From Flavobacteriales bacterium (GTDB taxonomy: Bacteria > Bacteroidota > Bacteroidia > Flavobacteriales_D > Sanyastnellaceae), in contig CANGVZ010000110.1 in assembly GCA_947457285.1 (NCBI GenBank), positions 1 to 6,998 of the forward strand: a DNA stretch of 6,998 bases. The letters run 5' to 3'. Below are positions 1 to 6,142 of the stretch, piece after piece. A program made the position numbers and the translations under genes. Within the stretch, counting starts at the first letter, position 1, and every line of letters starts with the position of its first letter. Under the pieces are notes generated by a model, which was given only the letters and a program-made list of their open reading frames with translations, was not told the origin of the DNA and searched no databases.

Positions 1-1412
1 AATAAAATTGGAATAGCTATACCGTCGTCTTTCGCTTGTTCTGCAGCTTTCAAAATTTTAGGATTATCTCCTTCCGCAAAAACTACACGTTTCTTATCTT
101 TTCTCGCGCGCTCTGAAATTCCTCTTGTAAGCGCATTGTCTCGACCCATTCTACCGAGTAACTCACTTGCGTATGCATCCCAATCTGTGATTGGATTCTT
201 TGCAACACCACTTTCGATAGCAGCCTTCGCGACAGCTGTGGAAACCGCTACTAACAAACGAGGGTCGTTTGGTTTCGGAATGATATAATCTTTACCAAAT
301 GAAAGGCTTGTAATATGATAGGCTTCCATTACCTCCTCGGGTACCGTTTCTTTAGCCAATTCAGCCAATGCTTTAACAGCAGCCAACTTCATGGCATCGT
401 TAATTTTAGTAGCACGAACATCTAAAGCTCCTCTGAATATGAATGGGAAACCAAGTACGTTGTTTACTTGATTCGGATGGTCGCTTCTTCCCGTAGCCAT
501 AATGACATCTGGACGTGCAACCATTGCTTCTTCGAAAGGAATTTCCGGGTCCGGATTTGCCAAAGCAAAAACGACAGGATTGCTTGCCATCGATTGAACC
601 ATTTCAGGTGTTACAATATTTCCTTGTGAAAGACCCAAGAAAACGTCGGCATTTACTAGTGCTTCCGCAAGTGACTTTTCATTTGAATCAACTGCAAATC
701 GTTTCTTTCGATGATCAATATCTTCTCTTGAGGTATTGATAAGTCCCTTTGAGTCGAACATTCGAATATTCAAAGGGTTCAAACCTAAACCAATCATGGT
801 ATTCAAACAACTCAATGCTGCTGCGCCTGCGCCGCTTACCACAATTTTTATATCACCAATATTTTTACCCGCAATCTCCAATGCATTCAACAAGGCTGCA
901 CTCGAAATAATTGCTGTCCCGTGCTGATCGTCGTGCATGATAGGAATGTCTAGGGCTTCCTTCAACCTTTCTTCGATTTCGAAAGCTTCAGGTGCCTTAA
1001 TGTCTTCCAGGTTAATACCACCAAACGTTGGGCTAATATTGATGACTGTATTCACAAAATCATCCACTGCGGTAGCCTTTATTTCTATATCAACAGAATC
1101 GATATCAGCAAATATCTTAAAGAGCATTGCCTTTCCCTCCATAACAGGTTTACTCGCTTCTGGTCCGAGGTTACCAAGTCCGAGAATGGCTGTTCCGTTT
1201 GAAATAACCGCTACTAAATTTCCTTTTCCTGTATACTTGTAAACATCGTCTATGTTCTCTGCAATAGCCTTTACTGGCTCTGCAACACCGGGCGAATAAG
1301 CAAGTGCTAAATCGCGCTGAGTACTGTATGGTTTTGTCGGAACAATTTCTAACTTTCCTTTCCTACCTAACTCGTGGTAATCGAGTGCTTCTTTCCTCTT
1401 TATTTGCTTCAT
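1..1412 (-). CDS. maeB: NADP-dependent malic enzyme, MaeB type (N-terminal 470 residues, cut by window edge)
   Basis: Cytoplasmic oxidative decarboxylation of malate to pyruvate with NAD(P)+ reduction. The reverse strand is open for 470 codons from ATG at 1412 (MKQIKRKEAL) to the left edge without a stop. Malic-enzyme landmarks are in order: Tyr39 in AYSPGVAEP, Lys94 in MEGKAMLFK, metal ligands Glu136-Asp137 in GGINLEDIKAPE and Asp162 in MHDDQHGTAI, and a Rossmann loop GAGAAA at about 194-199 followed by Asp220-Ser-Lys. These numbers agree with those I recall for E. coli MaeB. From about residue 436 the sequence KRVVFAEGDNPKILKAAEQA starts the phosphotransacetylase-like domain typical of the roughly 750-770-residue MaeB form, so about 290 residues are missing. 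That C-terminal domain is usually regulatory (acetyl-CoA sensing) rather than an active Pta. No Shine-Dalgarno is seen. The start lies just after the terminator of the upstream gene. Cofactor preference (NADP versus NAD) is assigned from the family only. Confidence 0.96.
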   Translation of the reverse strand, partial: MKQIKRKEALDYHELGRKGKLEIVPTKPYSTQRDLALAYSPGVAEPVKAIAENIDDVYKYTGKGNLVAVISNGTAILGLGNLGPEASKPVMEGKAMLFKIFADIDSVDIEIKATAVDDFVNTVINISPTFGGINLEDIKAPEAFEIEERLKEALDIPIMHDDQHGTAIISSAALLNALEIAGKNIGDIKIVVSGAGAAALSCLNTMIGLGLNPLNIRMFDSKGLINTSREDIDHRKKRFAVDSNEKSLAEALVNADVFLGLSQGNIVTPEMVQSMASNPVVFALANPDPEIPFEEAMVARPDVIMATGRSDHPNQVNNVLGFPFIFRGALDVRATKINDAMKLAAVKALAELAKETVPEEVMEAYHITSLSFGKDYIIPKPNDPRLLVAVSTAVAKAAIESGVAKNPITDWDAYASELLGRMGRDNALTRGISERARKDKKRVVFAEGDNPKILKAAEQAKDDGIAIPIL

Positions 1413-1430
1413 GTTCTTTCTTTGGGTTCG

Positions 1431-1438
1431 CAAAAATA
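1431..1438 (-). promoter_or_regulatory. candidate -7 element (TATTTTTG) for the malic enzyme gene
   Basis: Read on the minus strand, TATTTTTG is an exact match to the Bacteroidota -7 consensus TAnnTTTG and lies 18 bases before the malic enzyme ATG. No clear TTTG -33 box is seen at the usual 19-21 base spacing, because that position is occupied by the hairpin of the upstream gene's terminator. The same bases form the terminator's T-tract, so the match could be a by-product of an A/T-rich run. Confidence 0.35.
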
Positions 1439-1464
1439 AAACAACCTCGAAATTCGAGGTTGTT
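1432..1464 (-). terminator. rho-independent terminator of the 1485-2198 gene
   Basis: A perfect 10-base inverted repeat (AACAACCTCG at 1440-1449, CGAGGTTGTT at 1455-1464) with a five-base centre is followed, on the minus strand only, by TTATTTTT. The plus-strand side is not T-rich, so it terminates minus-strand transcription. It begins about 20 bases after the stop codon of the secreted-protein gene and separates it from the malic enzyme gene. Confidence 0.85.
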
Positions 1465-1484
1465 CATTTACATTTCTTAATAAA

Positions 1485-2198
1485 TTATTCAACTACGACA
1501 CGAATGGTCTCGCGTCCTTTGGATGTTGATAATGTGAACTGATAAACTCCCGCAGCATAATCTTGCGCATTTAGCAAAATGCTTCCAGAATTTCCTTTTA
1601 CTGTAACTTGCTTAACTAGTTTTCCTTGAAGATTTGTGATGACTAGCTGACCTTCTCTCTCTCCTGACGGTAATTTATAATTCATGAAGCTCAAACCTCT
1701 TAAAGGATTACTTCCAACAAGCTCAAGCTTTGAAGCTACCTCTTCCTCAACTCCTATTGGGCAGCTCGCCTCGTAACAAAAACTAACAGTTTGACAAGCT
1801 TGGTCTGCCGGATTAGCTGTGTTGAAGAAACAATAACTAATCAACGTTTCTCCAGGATTACCAAGAGGCTTGTAATGTGCGTAAAATGTATGATTGGTGT
1901 CGCTTGCAAAAATGTTCTGCGCCAGAAGCGAGACATTCGTGGTTTCTCCGTAGCAAACACCCCAGCAAAAATAATTAGACGAACCCGGAATTTCCGAAAT
2001 AACACTTCGACTACATTTTACCGAAACAGCAACATCTGAAATATTCGTCACTGGCCATTCGGCAACCATTTCGCCTGCGCCTGTAAGCGTTGCAGCTGTG
2101 GCATTAACCTGCGTAACAGCATTTACAAGTTCAATTGATTGCGCCGACACTCCTATGAAAGAAAGCGCAAATCCAAAAAAGAGAATGTTTTTTTTCAT
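1485..2198 (-). CDS. small cysteine-rich secreted protein with T9SS type A C-terminal sorting domain
   Basis: A 237-residue protein of unknown function, predicted to be exported by Sec and then by the type IX secretion system. Residues 1-19 form a signal peptide (MKKNILFFGFALSFIGVSA, cleavage before Gln20). Residues about 20-148 form a beta-rich domain with seven cysteines (62, 78, 82, 123, 135, 141, 146), including the striking NYFCWGVCYG and YEASCP segments. Residues about 158-237 look like a T9SS type A sorting domain: LxLxGSNPLRG, then GQLVITNLQGKLVKQ, then an AAGVYQFTLSTSKG strand pair, ending RVVVE. The usual YPNP start of that domain is replaced by SNPL. I recall similar FCWGxCY domains in Flavobacteriales secreted proteins but know no function. 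It is divergent from the secreted thioredoxin-like gene at 2282, with which it shares an 83-bp spacer, so the two may be co-regulated. The start is secure because the signal peptide begins at once. Confidence 0.9.
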   Translation of the reverse strand: MKKNILFFGFALSFIGVSAQSIELVNAVTQVNATAATLTGAGEMVAEWPVTNISDVAVSVKCSRSVISEIPGSSNYFCWGVCYGETTNVSLLAQNIFASDTNHTFYAHYKPLGNPGETLISYCFFNTANPADQACQTVSFCYEASCPIGVEEEVASKLELVGSNPLRGLSFMNYKLPSGEREGQLVITNLQGKLVKQVTVKGNSGSILLNAQDYAAGVYQFTLSTSKGRETIRVVVE

Positions 2199-2202
2199 GT
2201 TC

Positions 2203-2210
2203 CAAAGATA
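2203..2210 (-). promoter_or_regulatory. candidate -7 element (TATCTTTG) for the minus-strand secreted protein
   Basis: TATCTTTG on the minus strand matches TAnnTTTG exactly. Only four bases separate it from the ATG at 2198. If it is used, transcription would start at or within a few bases of the start codon, giving a nearly leaderless mRNA. The -33 box is weak: a TTTC at 2227-2230 has a spacing of 16. Confidence 0.4.
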
Positions 2211-2225
2211 TAAAAAGTAATTGGG

Positions 2226-2237
2226 AGAAATATTTCT
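2226..2237. promoter_or_regulatory. 12-bp perfect palindrome in divergent promoter region (possible operator)
   Basis: AGAAATATTTCT reads the same on both strands and sits near the middle of the 83-bp spacer between the divergent secreted-protein genes. It ends one base before the plus-strand -7 candidate (2239) and lies around the expected -33 position of the minus-strand promoter. A bound regulator could therefore affect both genes. The palindrome is very A/T-rich and short, so chance is a real alternative. Confidence 0.3.
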
Positions 2238-2238
2238 T

Positions 2239-2246
2239 TATATTCG
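2239..2246 (+). promoter_or_regulatory. candidate -7 element (TATATTCG) for the secreted thioredoxin-like gene
   Basis: TATATTCG matches TAnnTTTG at all but one position and would give a 5' leader of about 30 bases ending in the A/T-rich TTAATAATTAATCAA before the ATG at 2282. There is no Shine-Dalgarno, as expected in Bacteroidota. A TTG at 2221-2223 is closer (15 bases) than the normal 19-21 base spacing, so the -33 element is not convincing. Confidence 0.35.
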
Positions 2247-2281
2247 TAGCCCTAAAGTAAACCCTATTAATAATTAATCAA

Positions 2282-3799
2282 ATGAAAAAAGCTCTACTAT
2301 TGATGGTTGTTGCGGTAATGTCGTCAACAATGTCATTCGCTCAGTTGCCAGCAGGATCGTTTGGTCAAGATTTCACAATCACTGACCAATTCGGTGTTTC
2401 TCACAACTTGTACAACTACTTAGATCAAGGATACACTGTATACCTTGACGTATCTGCAACATGGTGCGGACCATGTTGGAACTTCCACTTGTCTGGTGCA
2501 TTGGATGAATTGTATGCTAACCACGGTCCTGCTGGTGCTCCAGGAGTATCTGCAAATACTTCTGATGACGTAATGGTTATTTGGATTGACGGTGATGGTA
2601 CTACTACTGATGCTGATATGGCTGGTACTGGTGGTTCAACTCAAGGTAACTGGTTAAACCCAACAGGAACTGCTATTGAGTTTCCATTGGCAAACCCAGC
2701 AACTTCATTAGCAAATTCTATCAACGATGATTATGCTATTGCTTATTACCCAACAATCTACCGCATTTGCCCTAACCGTATCGTTACTGAGGTAGGACAA
2801 TTAGATGCTGCTGGTTTGTATGCTACATTGGAGGAATGTCCTCCTGCAGCTTCACAAGCTAACGACCCATCTATGTTAAGCTACAATGGTGACTTAGCTA
2901 CTTGCGGAAACGTTGACGTTGCTGTTACTATTCAAAACAACGGTACTTCTCCATTAACTGCTTGCACAATCACTGTAACTGGTGGTACTGCTCCGTTGAC
3001 TTTCAACTGGACTGGTAACTTATCTACTTACGCTGTTGAAACAGTAAACGTGGGTTCAGTTGCAATTACTGGTGCTACAACTTTGAACGTGTCTATCACT
3101 TCTGCTGATGACAACACTGCTAACAACGGTACTTCTGCTCCGATCGCTTTTGCAGCTGATGGAACAACTCACGTTAAACTTGATATCTTGTTTGACCGTT
3201 ACCCAGAAGAGTCTTCTTGGTCTATCACTGACGATGCTGGAAACGTAGTAGCTTCTGCTGACTATGGCAATGCTCCAGTTCCTGCTGACAACTCAACAAA
3301 GATTGTTGACGTTTACCTTCCATCAACTGGATGTTACACTTTCACTGCAGTTGACGCATACGGAGATGGTTTCTACGATATGCAATGGGGTGCTGCTTCA
3401 AACGGTCACATGTATGTAACTACTGTGAGCGAAGCTGGTGGTACATTCTCTAACATCTGGAACTACGACGGTTCTTACAACTTCTCTGAAGCTGCAGCTC
3501 CTTCTAGTGTTAGCACTGTAGTAGGTATCGAAGAAGTAAGTCTTACAACTGGTGTTAATGTTTATCCTAACCCAGCTAACGACTTCATCAATGTTGCTTA
3601 CGGTTTAACTAACAACAGTGTTGTAACTGTTGACGTTATCAACGTAGTTGGTGCGCGTGTTATGACTGAGTACATCGGTAGCCAAGCTGCTGGAAACTAC
3701 ACTTCACGTTTAGATGTTTCTAACCTTTCTGCTGGTGTTTACATGTTGAATGTAACTATCAACGGAACGGCTAACACTGCTCGTGTTACTGTAAAATAA
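2282..3799 (+). CDS. T9SS-exported multidomain thioredoxin-fold protein
   Basis: A 505-residue protein predicted to be secreted or attached to the cell surface. A Sec signal peptide spans about 1-20 (cut before QLPAG). A thioredoxin-like domain follows at about 25-187, with WCGPC at 61-65 and a plausible cis-proline at Pro157 in AYYPTIY. Next comes a CARDB-like beta domain at about 205-290 (CGNVDVAVTIQNNGTSPL) and a beta domain at about 297-385 with the motifs RYPEESSWSI, GCYTF and DAYGDGF, which recur in Bacteroidota extracellular proteins. Residues about 426-505 are a T9SS type A sorting domain (VYPNPANDF, LSAGVYMLNV, final RVTVK). There are seven cysteines in all. The protein is strongly acidic, with only about 11 Lys+Arg. 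Codon use is much more biased than in the flanking genes (five of six Arg are CGT with no AGA/AGG, and Asn is mostly AAC), suggesting high expression. Its substrate is unknown. It is probably transcribed alone, being followed by a strong terminator. Confidence 0.93.
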   Translation: MKKALLLMVVAVMSSTMSFAQLPAGSFGQDFTITDQFGVSHNLYNYLDQGYTVYLDVSATWCGPCWNFHLSGALDELYANHGPAGAPGVSANTSDDVMVIWIDGDGTTTDADMAGTGGSTQGNWLNPTGTAIEFPLANPATSLANSINDDYAIAYYPTIYRICPNRIVTEVGQLDAAGLYATLEECPPAASQANDPSMLSYNGDLATCGNVDVAVTIQNNGTSPLTACTITVTGGTAPLTFNWTGNLSTYAVETVNVGSVAITGATTLNVSITSADDNTANNGTSAPIAFAADGTTHVKLDILFDRYPEESSWSITDDAGNVVASADYGNAPVPADNSTKIVDVYLPSTGCYTFTAVDAYGDGFYDMQWGAASNGHMYVTTVSEAGGTFSNIWNYDGSYNFSEAAAPSSVSTVVGIEEVSLTTGVNVYPNPANDFINVAYGLTNNSVVTVDVINVVGARVMTEYIGSQAAGNYTSRLDVSNLSAGVYMLNVTINGTANTARVTVK

Positions 3800-3800
3800 T

Positions 3801-3816
3801 CTTGATTTTTATCAAG
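3801..3816 (+). other. small hairpin CTTGAT-TTTT-ATCAAG after the stop codon
   Basis: A 6-bp perfect stem with a TTTT loop lies directly between the stop codon of the secreted thioredoxin-like gene and its terminator hairpin. No T-tract follows, so it is not a terminator itself. It could protect the 3' end of the mRNA, or be chance. Confidence 0.3.
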
Positions 3817-3820
3817 GAAG

Positions 3821-3851
3821 AAGAGCCGACGATGCGTCGGCTCTTTTTTTT
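3821..3851 (+). terminator. strong rho-independent terminator of the secreted thioredoxin-like gene
   Basis: An 11-bp perfect stem (AAGAGCCGACG at 3821-3831, CGTCGGCTCTT at 3835-3845) with an ATG loop runs into eight T residues (3844-3851). It starts 22 bases after the stop codon. With this strength, most transcripts from 2282-3799 should end here, so the TlpA-like gene downstream probably has its own promoter. Confidence 0.93.
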
Positions 3852-3897
3852 GGTACAGTCATTGGCTAAAGTTTTTTACTTTTAAAAAAAATATTTT

Positions 3898-4383
3898 ATG
3901 CGCCTTTCCATTTCATTCTTCTTCTTAATTGTTTCTCTCGGATTATCTGCTCAAGAAACCCTCCCCAGTATTAACCTAAAAGATCTAAACGGAAAAACAG
4001 TCAACACCGCAACACTTGCTCAAGACGGCAAGCCTACCTTAATCTGTTTTTGGGCCACTTGGTGCAGCCCTTGTAAAAAAGAATTAAACAACTACTTAGA
4101 TCTTTACGAAGATTGGCAAGCTGAAACAGGCGTTAAAATTATTGCGGTATCGATTGATGACCAACGCTCTGTGATGCGCGTAGCGCCATATGTAAGCAGT
4201 GTTATGTGGCCTTATGAAATTTTGCTAGACAGCAATAAGCAATTTGCTCAAGCATTAGGAGTGAACAACGTTCCTCACACATTCCTTGTAGACGGAACAG
4301 GAAAAATCGTTTGGCAGCATAACAACTATGCAGAGGGCGATGAGGCTGAAGTTCACGAGCAACTCTTAAAATTGAAGAAGTAA
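3898..4383 (+). CDS. TlpA-like periplasmic thioredoxin-fold protein
   Basis: A 161-residue thiol-disulfide oxidoreductase or reductase of the TlpA/ResA class, expected in the periplasm. Residues 1-18 are a signal peptide (MRLSISFFFLIVSLGLSA, cut before QE). There is no lipobox, so it should be soluble. The mature part is one thioredoxin/AhpC-TSA-like domain: LPSINLKDLNGKTVN at the start, the active site FWATWCSPCKKE (Cys56, Cys59) and the cis-proline Pro126 in NNVPHTFLVDGTGKIVW. The length is normal for a minimal single-domain TlpA protein. In this class such proteins usually keep partner cysteines reduced. Its partners here may be the neighbouring envelope proteins, which is inference from position only. 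The start fits the signal peptide and follows an A/T-rich region without a Shine-Dalgarno. Hairpin terminators lie on both sides, so it looks monocistronic. Confidence 0.93.
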   Translation: MRLSISFFFLIVSLGLSAQETLPSINLKDLNGKTVNTATLAQDGKPTLICFWATWCSPCKKELNNYLDLYEDWQAETGVKIIAVSIDDQRSVMRVAPYVSSVMWPYEILLDSNKQFAQALGVNNVPHTFLVDGTGKIVWQHNNYAEGDEAEVHEQLLKLKK

Positions 4384-4403
4384 TTCACTTCATTCCTACT
4401 TAT

Positions 4404-4424
4404 AAGCCCGAAAGGGCTTTTTTT
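4404..4424 (+). terminator. rho-independent terminator after the TlpA-like gene
   Basis: The stem AAGCCC (4404-4409) and GGGCTT (4414-4419) with a GAAA tetraloop is followed by a run of seven T (4418-4424). It begins 21 bases after the stop codon. The six-base stem is shorter than that of the preceding terminator, so some read-through into the barrel gene at 4456 is possible. Confidence 0.87.
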
Positions 4425-4440
4425 ATTTCAGAATGCGACG

Positions 4441-4448
4441 TATTTTCG
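4441..4448 (+). promoter_or_regulatory. candidate -7 element (TATTTTCG) for the barrel-Omp28 gene pair
   Basis: TATTTTCG matches TAnnTTTG except for one base and resembles the TATATTCG candidate before the gene at 2282. Transcription would begin around 4453-4455, right at the first possible ATG (4456) and about 10 bases before the second (4465). There is no recognisable -33 box; that region is the T-tract of the upstream terminator. Confidence 0.3.
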
Positions 4449-4455
4449 ACGCTCA

Positions 4456-6141
4456 ATGAACAGAATGAAAAAGTTACTTGTTTTCTCTGCCTTTCTTGCT
4501 TTCGCCTTTGGTGTGCAAGCGCAAGGCGACCCTAAAAAGCCTGGACAATTGCACGGCAATTTCCAATTTCTTTCACAGCAATATAGCGAAGACAGCCTAA
4601 TTGGAGCCACCGTTCCGCCTGCAACCACCGCCATTAATGGTTTTGGAAATGTAATGTACACCCAAGGTGGTTTTAGTGCAGGAATGCGCTTTGAAACATA
4701 CAACAATGCCATTCAAGGTTTCAGTGCACAAAACAGATACAAGGGAACGGGTATTGGAAATAGATTCGTGCAATATCAGGATAGTATTTTCAATGTAACG
4801 ATTGGAAATTTCTACGAACAATTTGGAAATGGGCTTACCCTTCGTACTTATTGGGAACCTAACCTCGGAATAGACAATGCGTTGGACGGTGCACGTTTAA
4901 TCATTACTCCGAAAAAAGGAATTACACTCAAAGGAATTTATGGTCGTCAGCGCCTAGATTTTGACAGCCAATTAACCAATGCCGACGGAATTATTCGAGG
5001 TAGCGATGCTGAATTCAATTTAAACTCAATCTTTAAGTCACTCGCTGAGAAGCAAACACAAGTAACACTCGGCGGTAGCTTTGTGAGTCGATACCAAAAT
5101 GGCGAGACGCGTTTTCAAGATTCATTGATTTTTTTAACCCCAAACAATGTATCAAGTTCTGCGGTTCGCCTGCAATTGAATAGAAAAGCTCTCGCGGTAT
5201 CTGCTGAATATGCAGAAAAGATTAATGATCCAAGTGCAGACAACGCCTACTTGTATAGAAAAGGAAAAGCCTTCTTTTTAAATGCCTCATATAGCGGCAG
5301 CGGTTTCGGAGTAAATGCAGCTGTGAAATACATAGACAACATGAGCTTTCGAGCAGATCGTAATTTGAAACTTTTCGACGTTCCTACCAATTTTTTGCCT
5401 GCAATTACAAAGCAGCATACGCACAACCTCGCTGCGACGTTATATCCATATGCTACCCCTCTAACAGGCGAAGTAAGTTACATGGGTGAAATATTCTACA
5501 CCTTCAAGAAGGGCACAAAACTCGGCGGTAAATACGGCACCCAACTTTCGGCAAACTTCGCGGCAGCAAATGGTTTAGACACCACTCGCTTAACGGGAAT
5601 TGAGGCATATACAGAAGGGTACCAAGTCAATTCAGTCAAATTTGGTCCCACAAAATATGTGAGAGATTTCAATTTGGAAATAAAGAAAAAGCTAAGCAAA
5701 AAATTCTCTGCAGGATTCACCTATTATTATTTTGAGTTCAACACCTTAGTTACTCCAGTTACCAATGATTTCAAGGGAATTGTTTATGCGAATATTGAGG
5801 TCCTCGAATTGAATTACAAATTCACACCTAAAGACAATCTACATCTCGAACTTCAAGGTCTTCAAACAGATCAAGACAAAGGAGATTGGGCAACCATTGT
5901 TGCCGAGTTCTCTCACTCTCCTCATTGGAGTATCGGATTAATTGATCAATACAATTACGGGAATTCCGTAGCAGAAAAACGCGTTCACTATTTGTTTGGA
6001 ACAGTTGGCTATATCAACGGTTCTCAGCGCCTAACTCTTGGATACGGAAAAAGAAGAGAGGGTGTGTTTTGTATCGGAGGTGTTTGCCGCGCAGTTCCAG
6101 CTACTAACGGATTTGAATTAATGTATACCGCAAGTTTTTAA
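4456..6141 (+). CDS. DUF6029-type outer-membrane beta-barrel protein
   Basis: A 561-residue protein with a Sec signal peptide (MKKLLVFSAFLAFAFGVQA, cut before QGDPKKP) and then a long series of alternating amphipathic beta strands with many aromatic residues and short polar turns. It ends in Phe (LMYTASF), like many outer-membrane barrels. I recognise it as the Bacteroidota DUF6029 family, from segments such as GNFYEQFGNGLTLRTYWEPN and the near-terminal CIGGVCRAVP. The molecular function is unknown. The only cysteines in the protein are Cys539 and Cys544, next to the final strand. The start is ambiguous: ATG at 4456 or ATG at 4465, where the classical MKK signal peptide begins. I favour 4465 if the -7 candidate at 4441 is real. 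The stop is one base from the next ATG, so it is almost certainly co-transcribed and translationally coupled with the Omp28-like lipoprotein. Confidence 0.88.
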   Translation: MNRMKKLLVFSAFLAFAFGVQAQGDPKKPGQLHGNFQFLSQQYSEDSLIGATVPPATTAINGFGNVMYTQGGFSAGMRFETYNNAIQGFSAQNRYKGTGIGNRFVQYQDSIFNVTIGNFYEQFGNGLTLRTYWEPNLGIDNALDGARLIITPKKGITLKGIYGRQRLDFDSQLTNADGIIRGSDAEFNLNSIFKSLAEKQTQVTLGGSFVSRYQNGETRFQDSLIFLTPNNVSSSAVRLQLNRKALAVSAEYAEKINDPSADNAYLYRKGKAFFLNASYSGSGFGVNAAVKYIDNMSFRADRNLKLFDVPTNFLPAITKQHTHNLAATLYPYATPLTGEVSYMGEIFYTFKKGTKLGGKYGTQLSANFAAANGLDTTRLTGIEAYTEGYQVNSVKFGPTKYVRDFNLEIKKKLSKKFSAGFTYYYFEFNTLVTPVTNDFKGIVYANIEVLELNYKFTPKDNLHLELQGLQTDQDKGDWATIVAEFSHSPHWSIGLIDQYNYGNSVAEKRVHYLFGTVGYINGSQRLTLGYGKRREGVFCIGGVCRAVPATNGFELMYTASF

Positions 6142-6142
6142 T

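Noticed and set aside
515..1242. Three plus-strand open frames of 63-101 codons
   Set aside because: They lie antisense within the malic enzyme gene, whose frame is continuous with all catalytic motifs. None has a signal or recognisable domain.
1791..2039. Plus-strand open frame of 82 codons
   Set aside because: Antisense shadow of the cysteine-rich secreted protein; its composition resembles no protein family.
2188..2195. Run of eight T (A on the coding strand) at the start of the secreted-protein gene as a frameshift or slippage site
   Set aside because: It simply encodes the Lys-Lys of a standard signal peptide start, and the frame continues intact.
3877..3884. TACTTTTA as a -7 element for the TlpA-like gene
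   Set aside because: It lacks the final G, no TTTG lies at acceptable spacing (nearest 12 or 24 bases away), and the whole stretch is A/T-rich. A promoter is expected in 3852-3897 but I cannot place it.
4428..5720. Minus-strand open frames of 74-94 codons
   Set aside because: They are antisense to the barrel gene, whose coding frame has a signal peptide and continuous beta-strand pattern.
3898..6141. TlpA-like and barrel genes as a single simple operon
   Set aside because: A clear hairpin with T-tract at 4404-4424 and a candidate promoter at 4441 separate them; co-transcription by read-through remains possible but is not supported.
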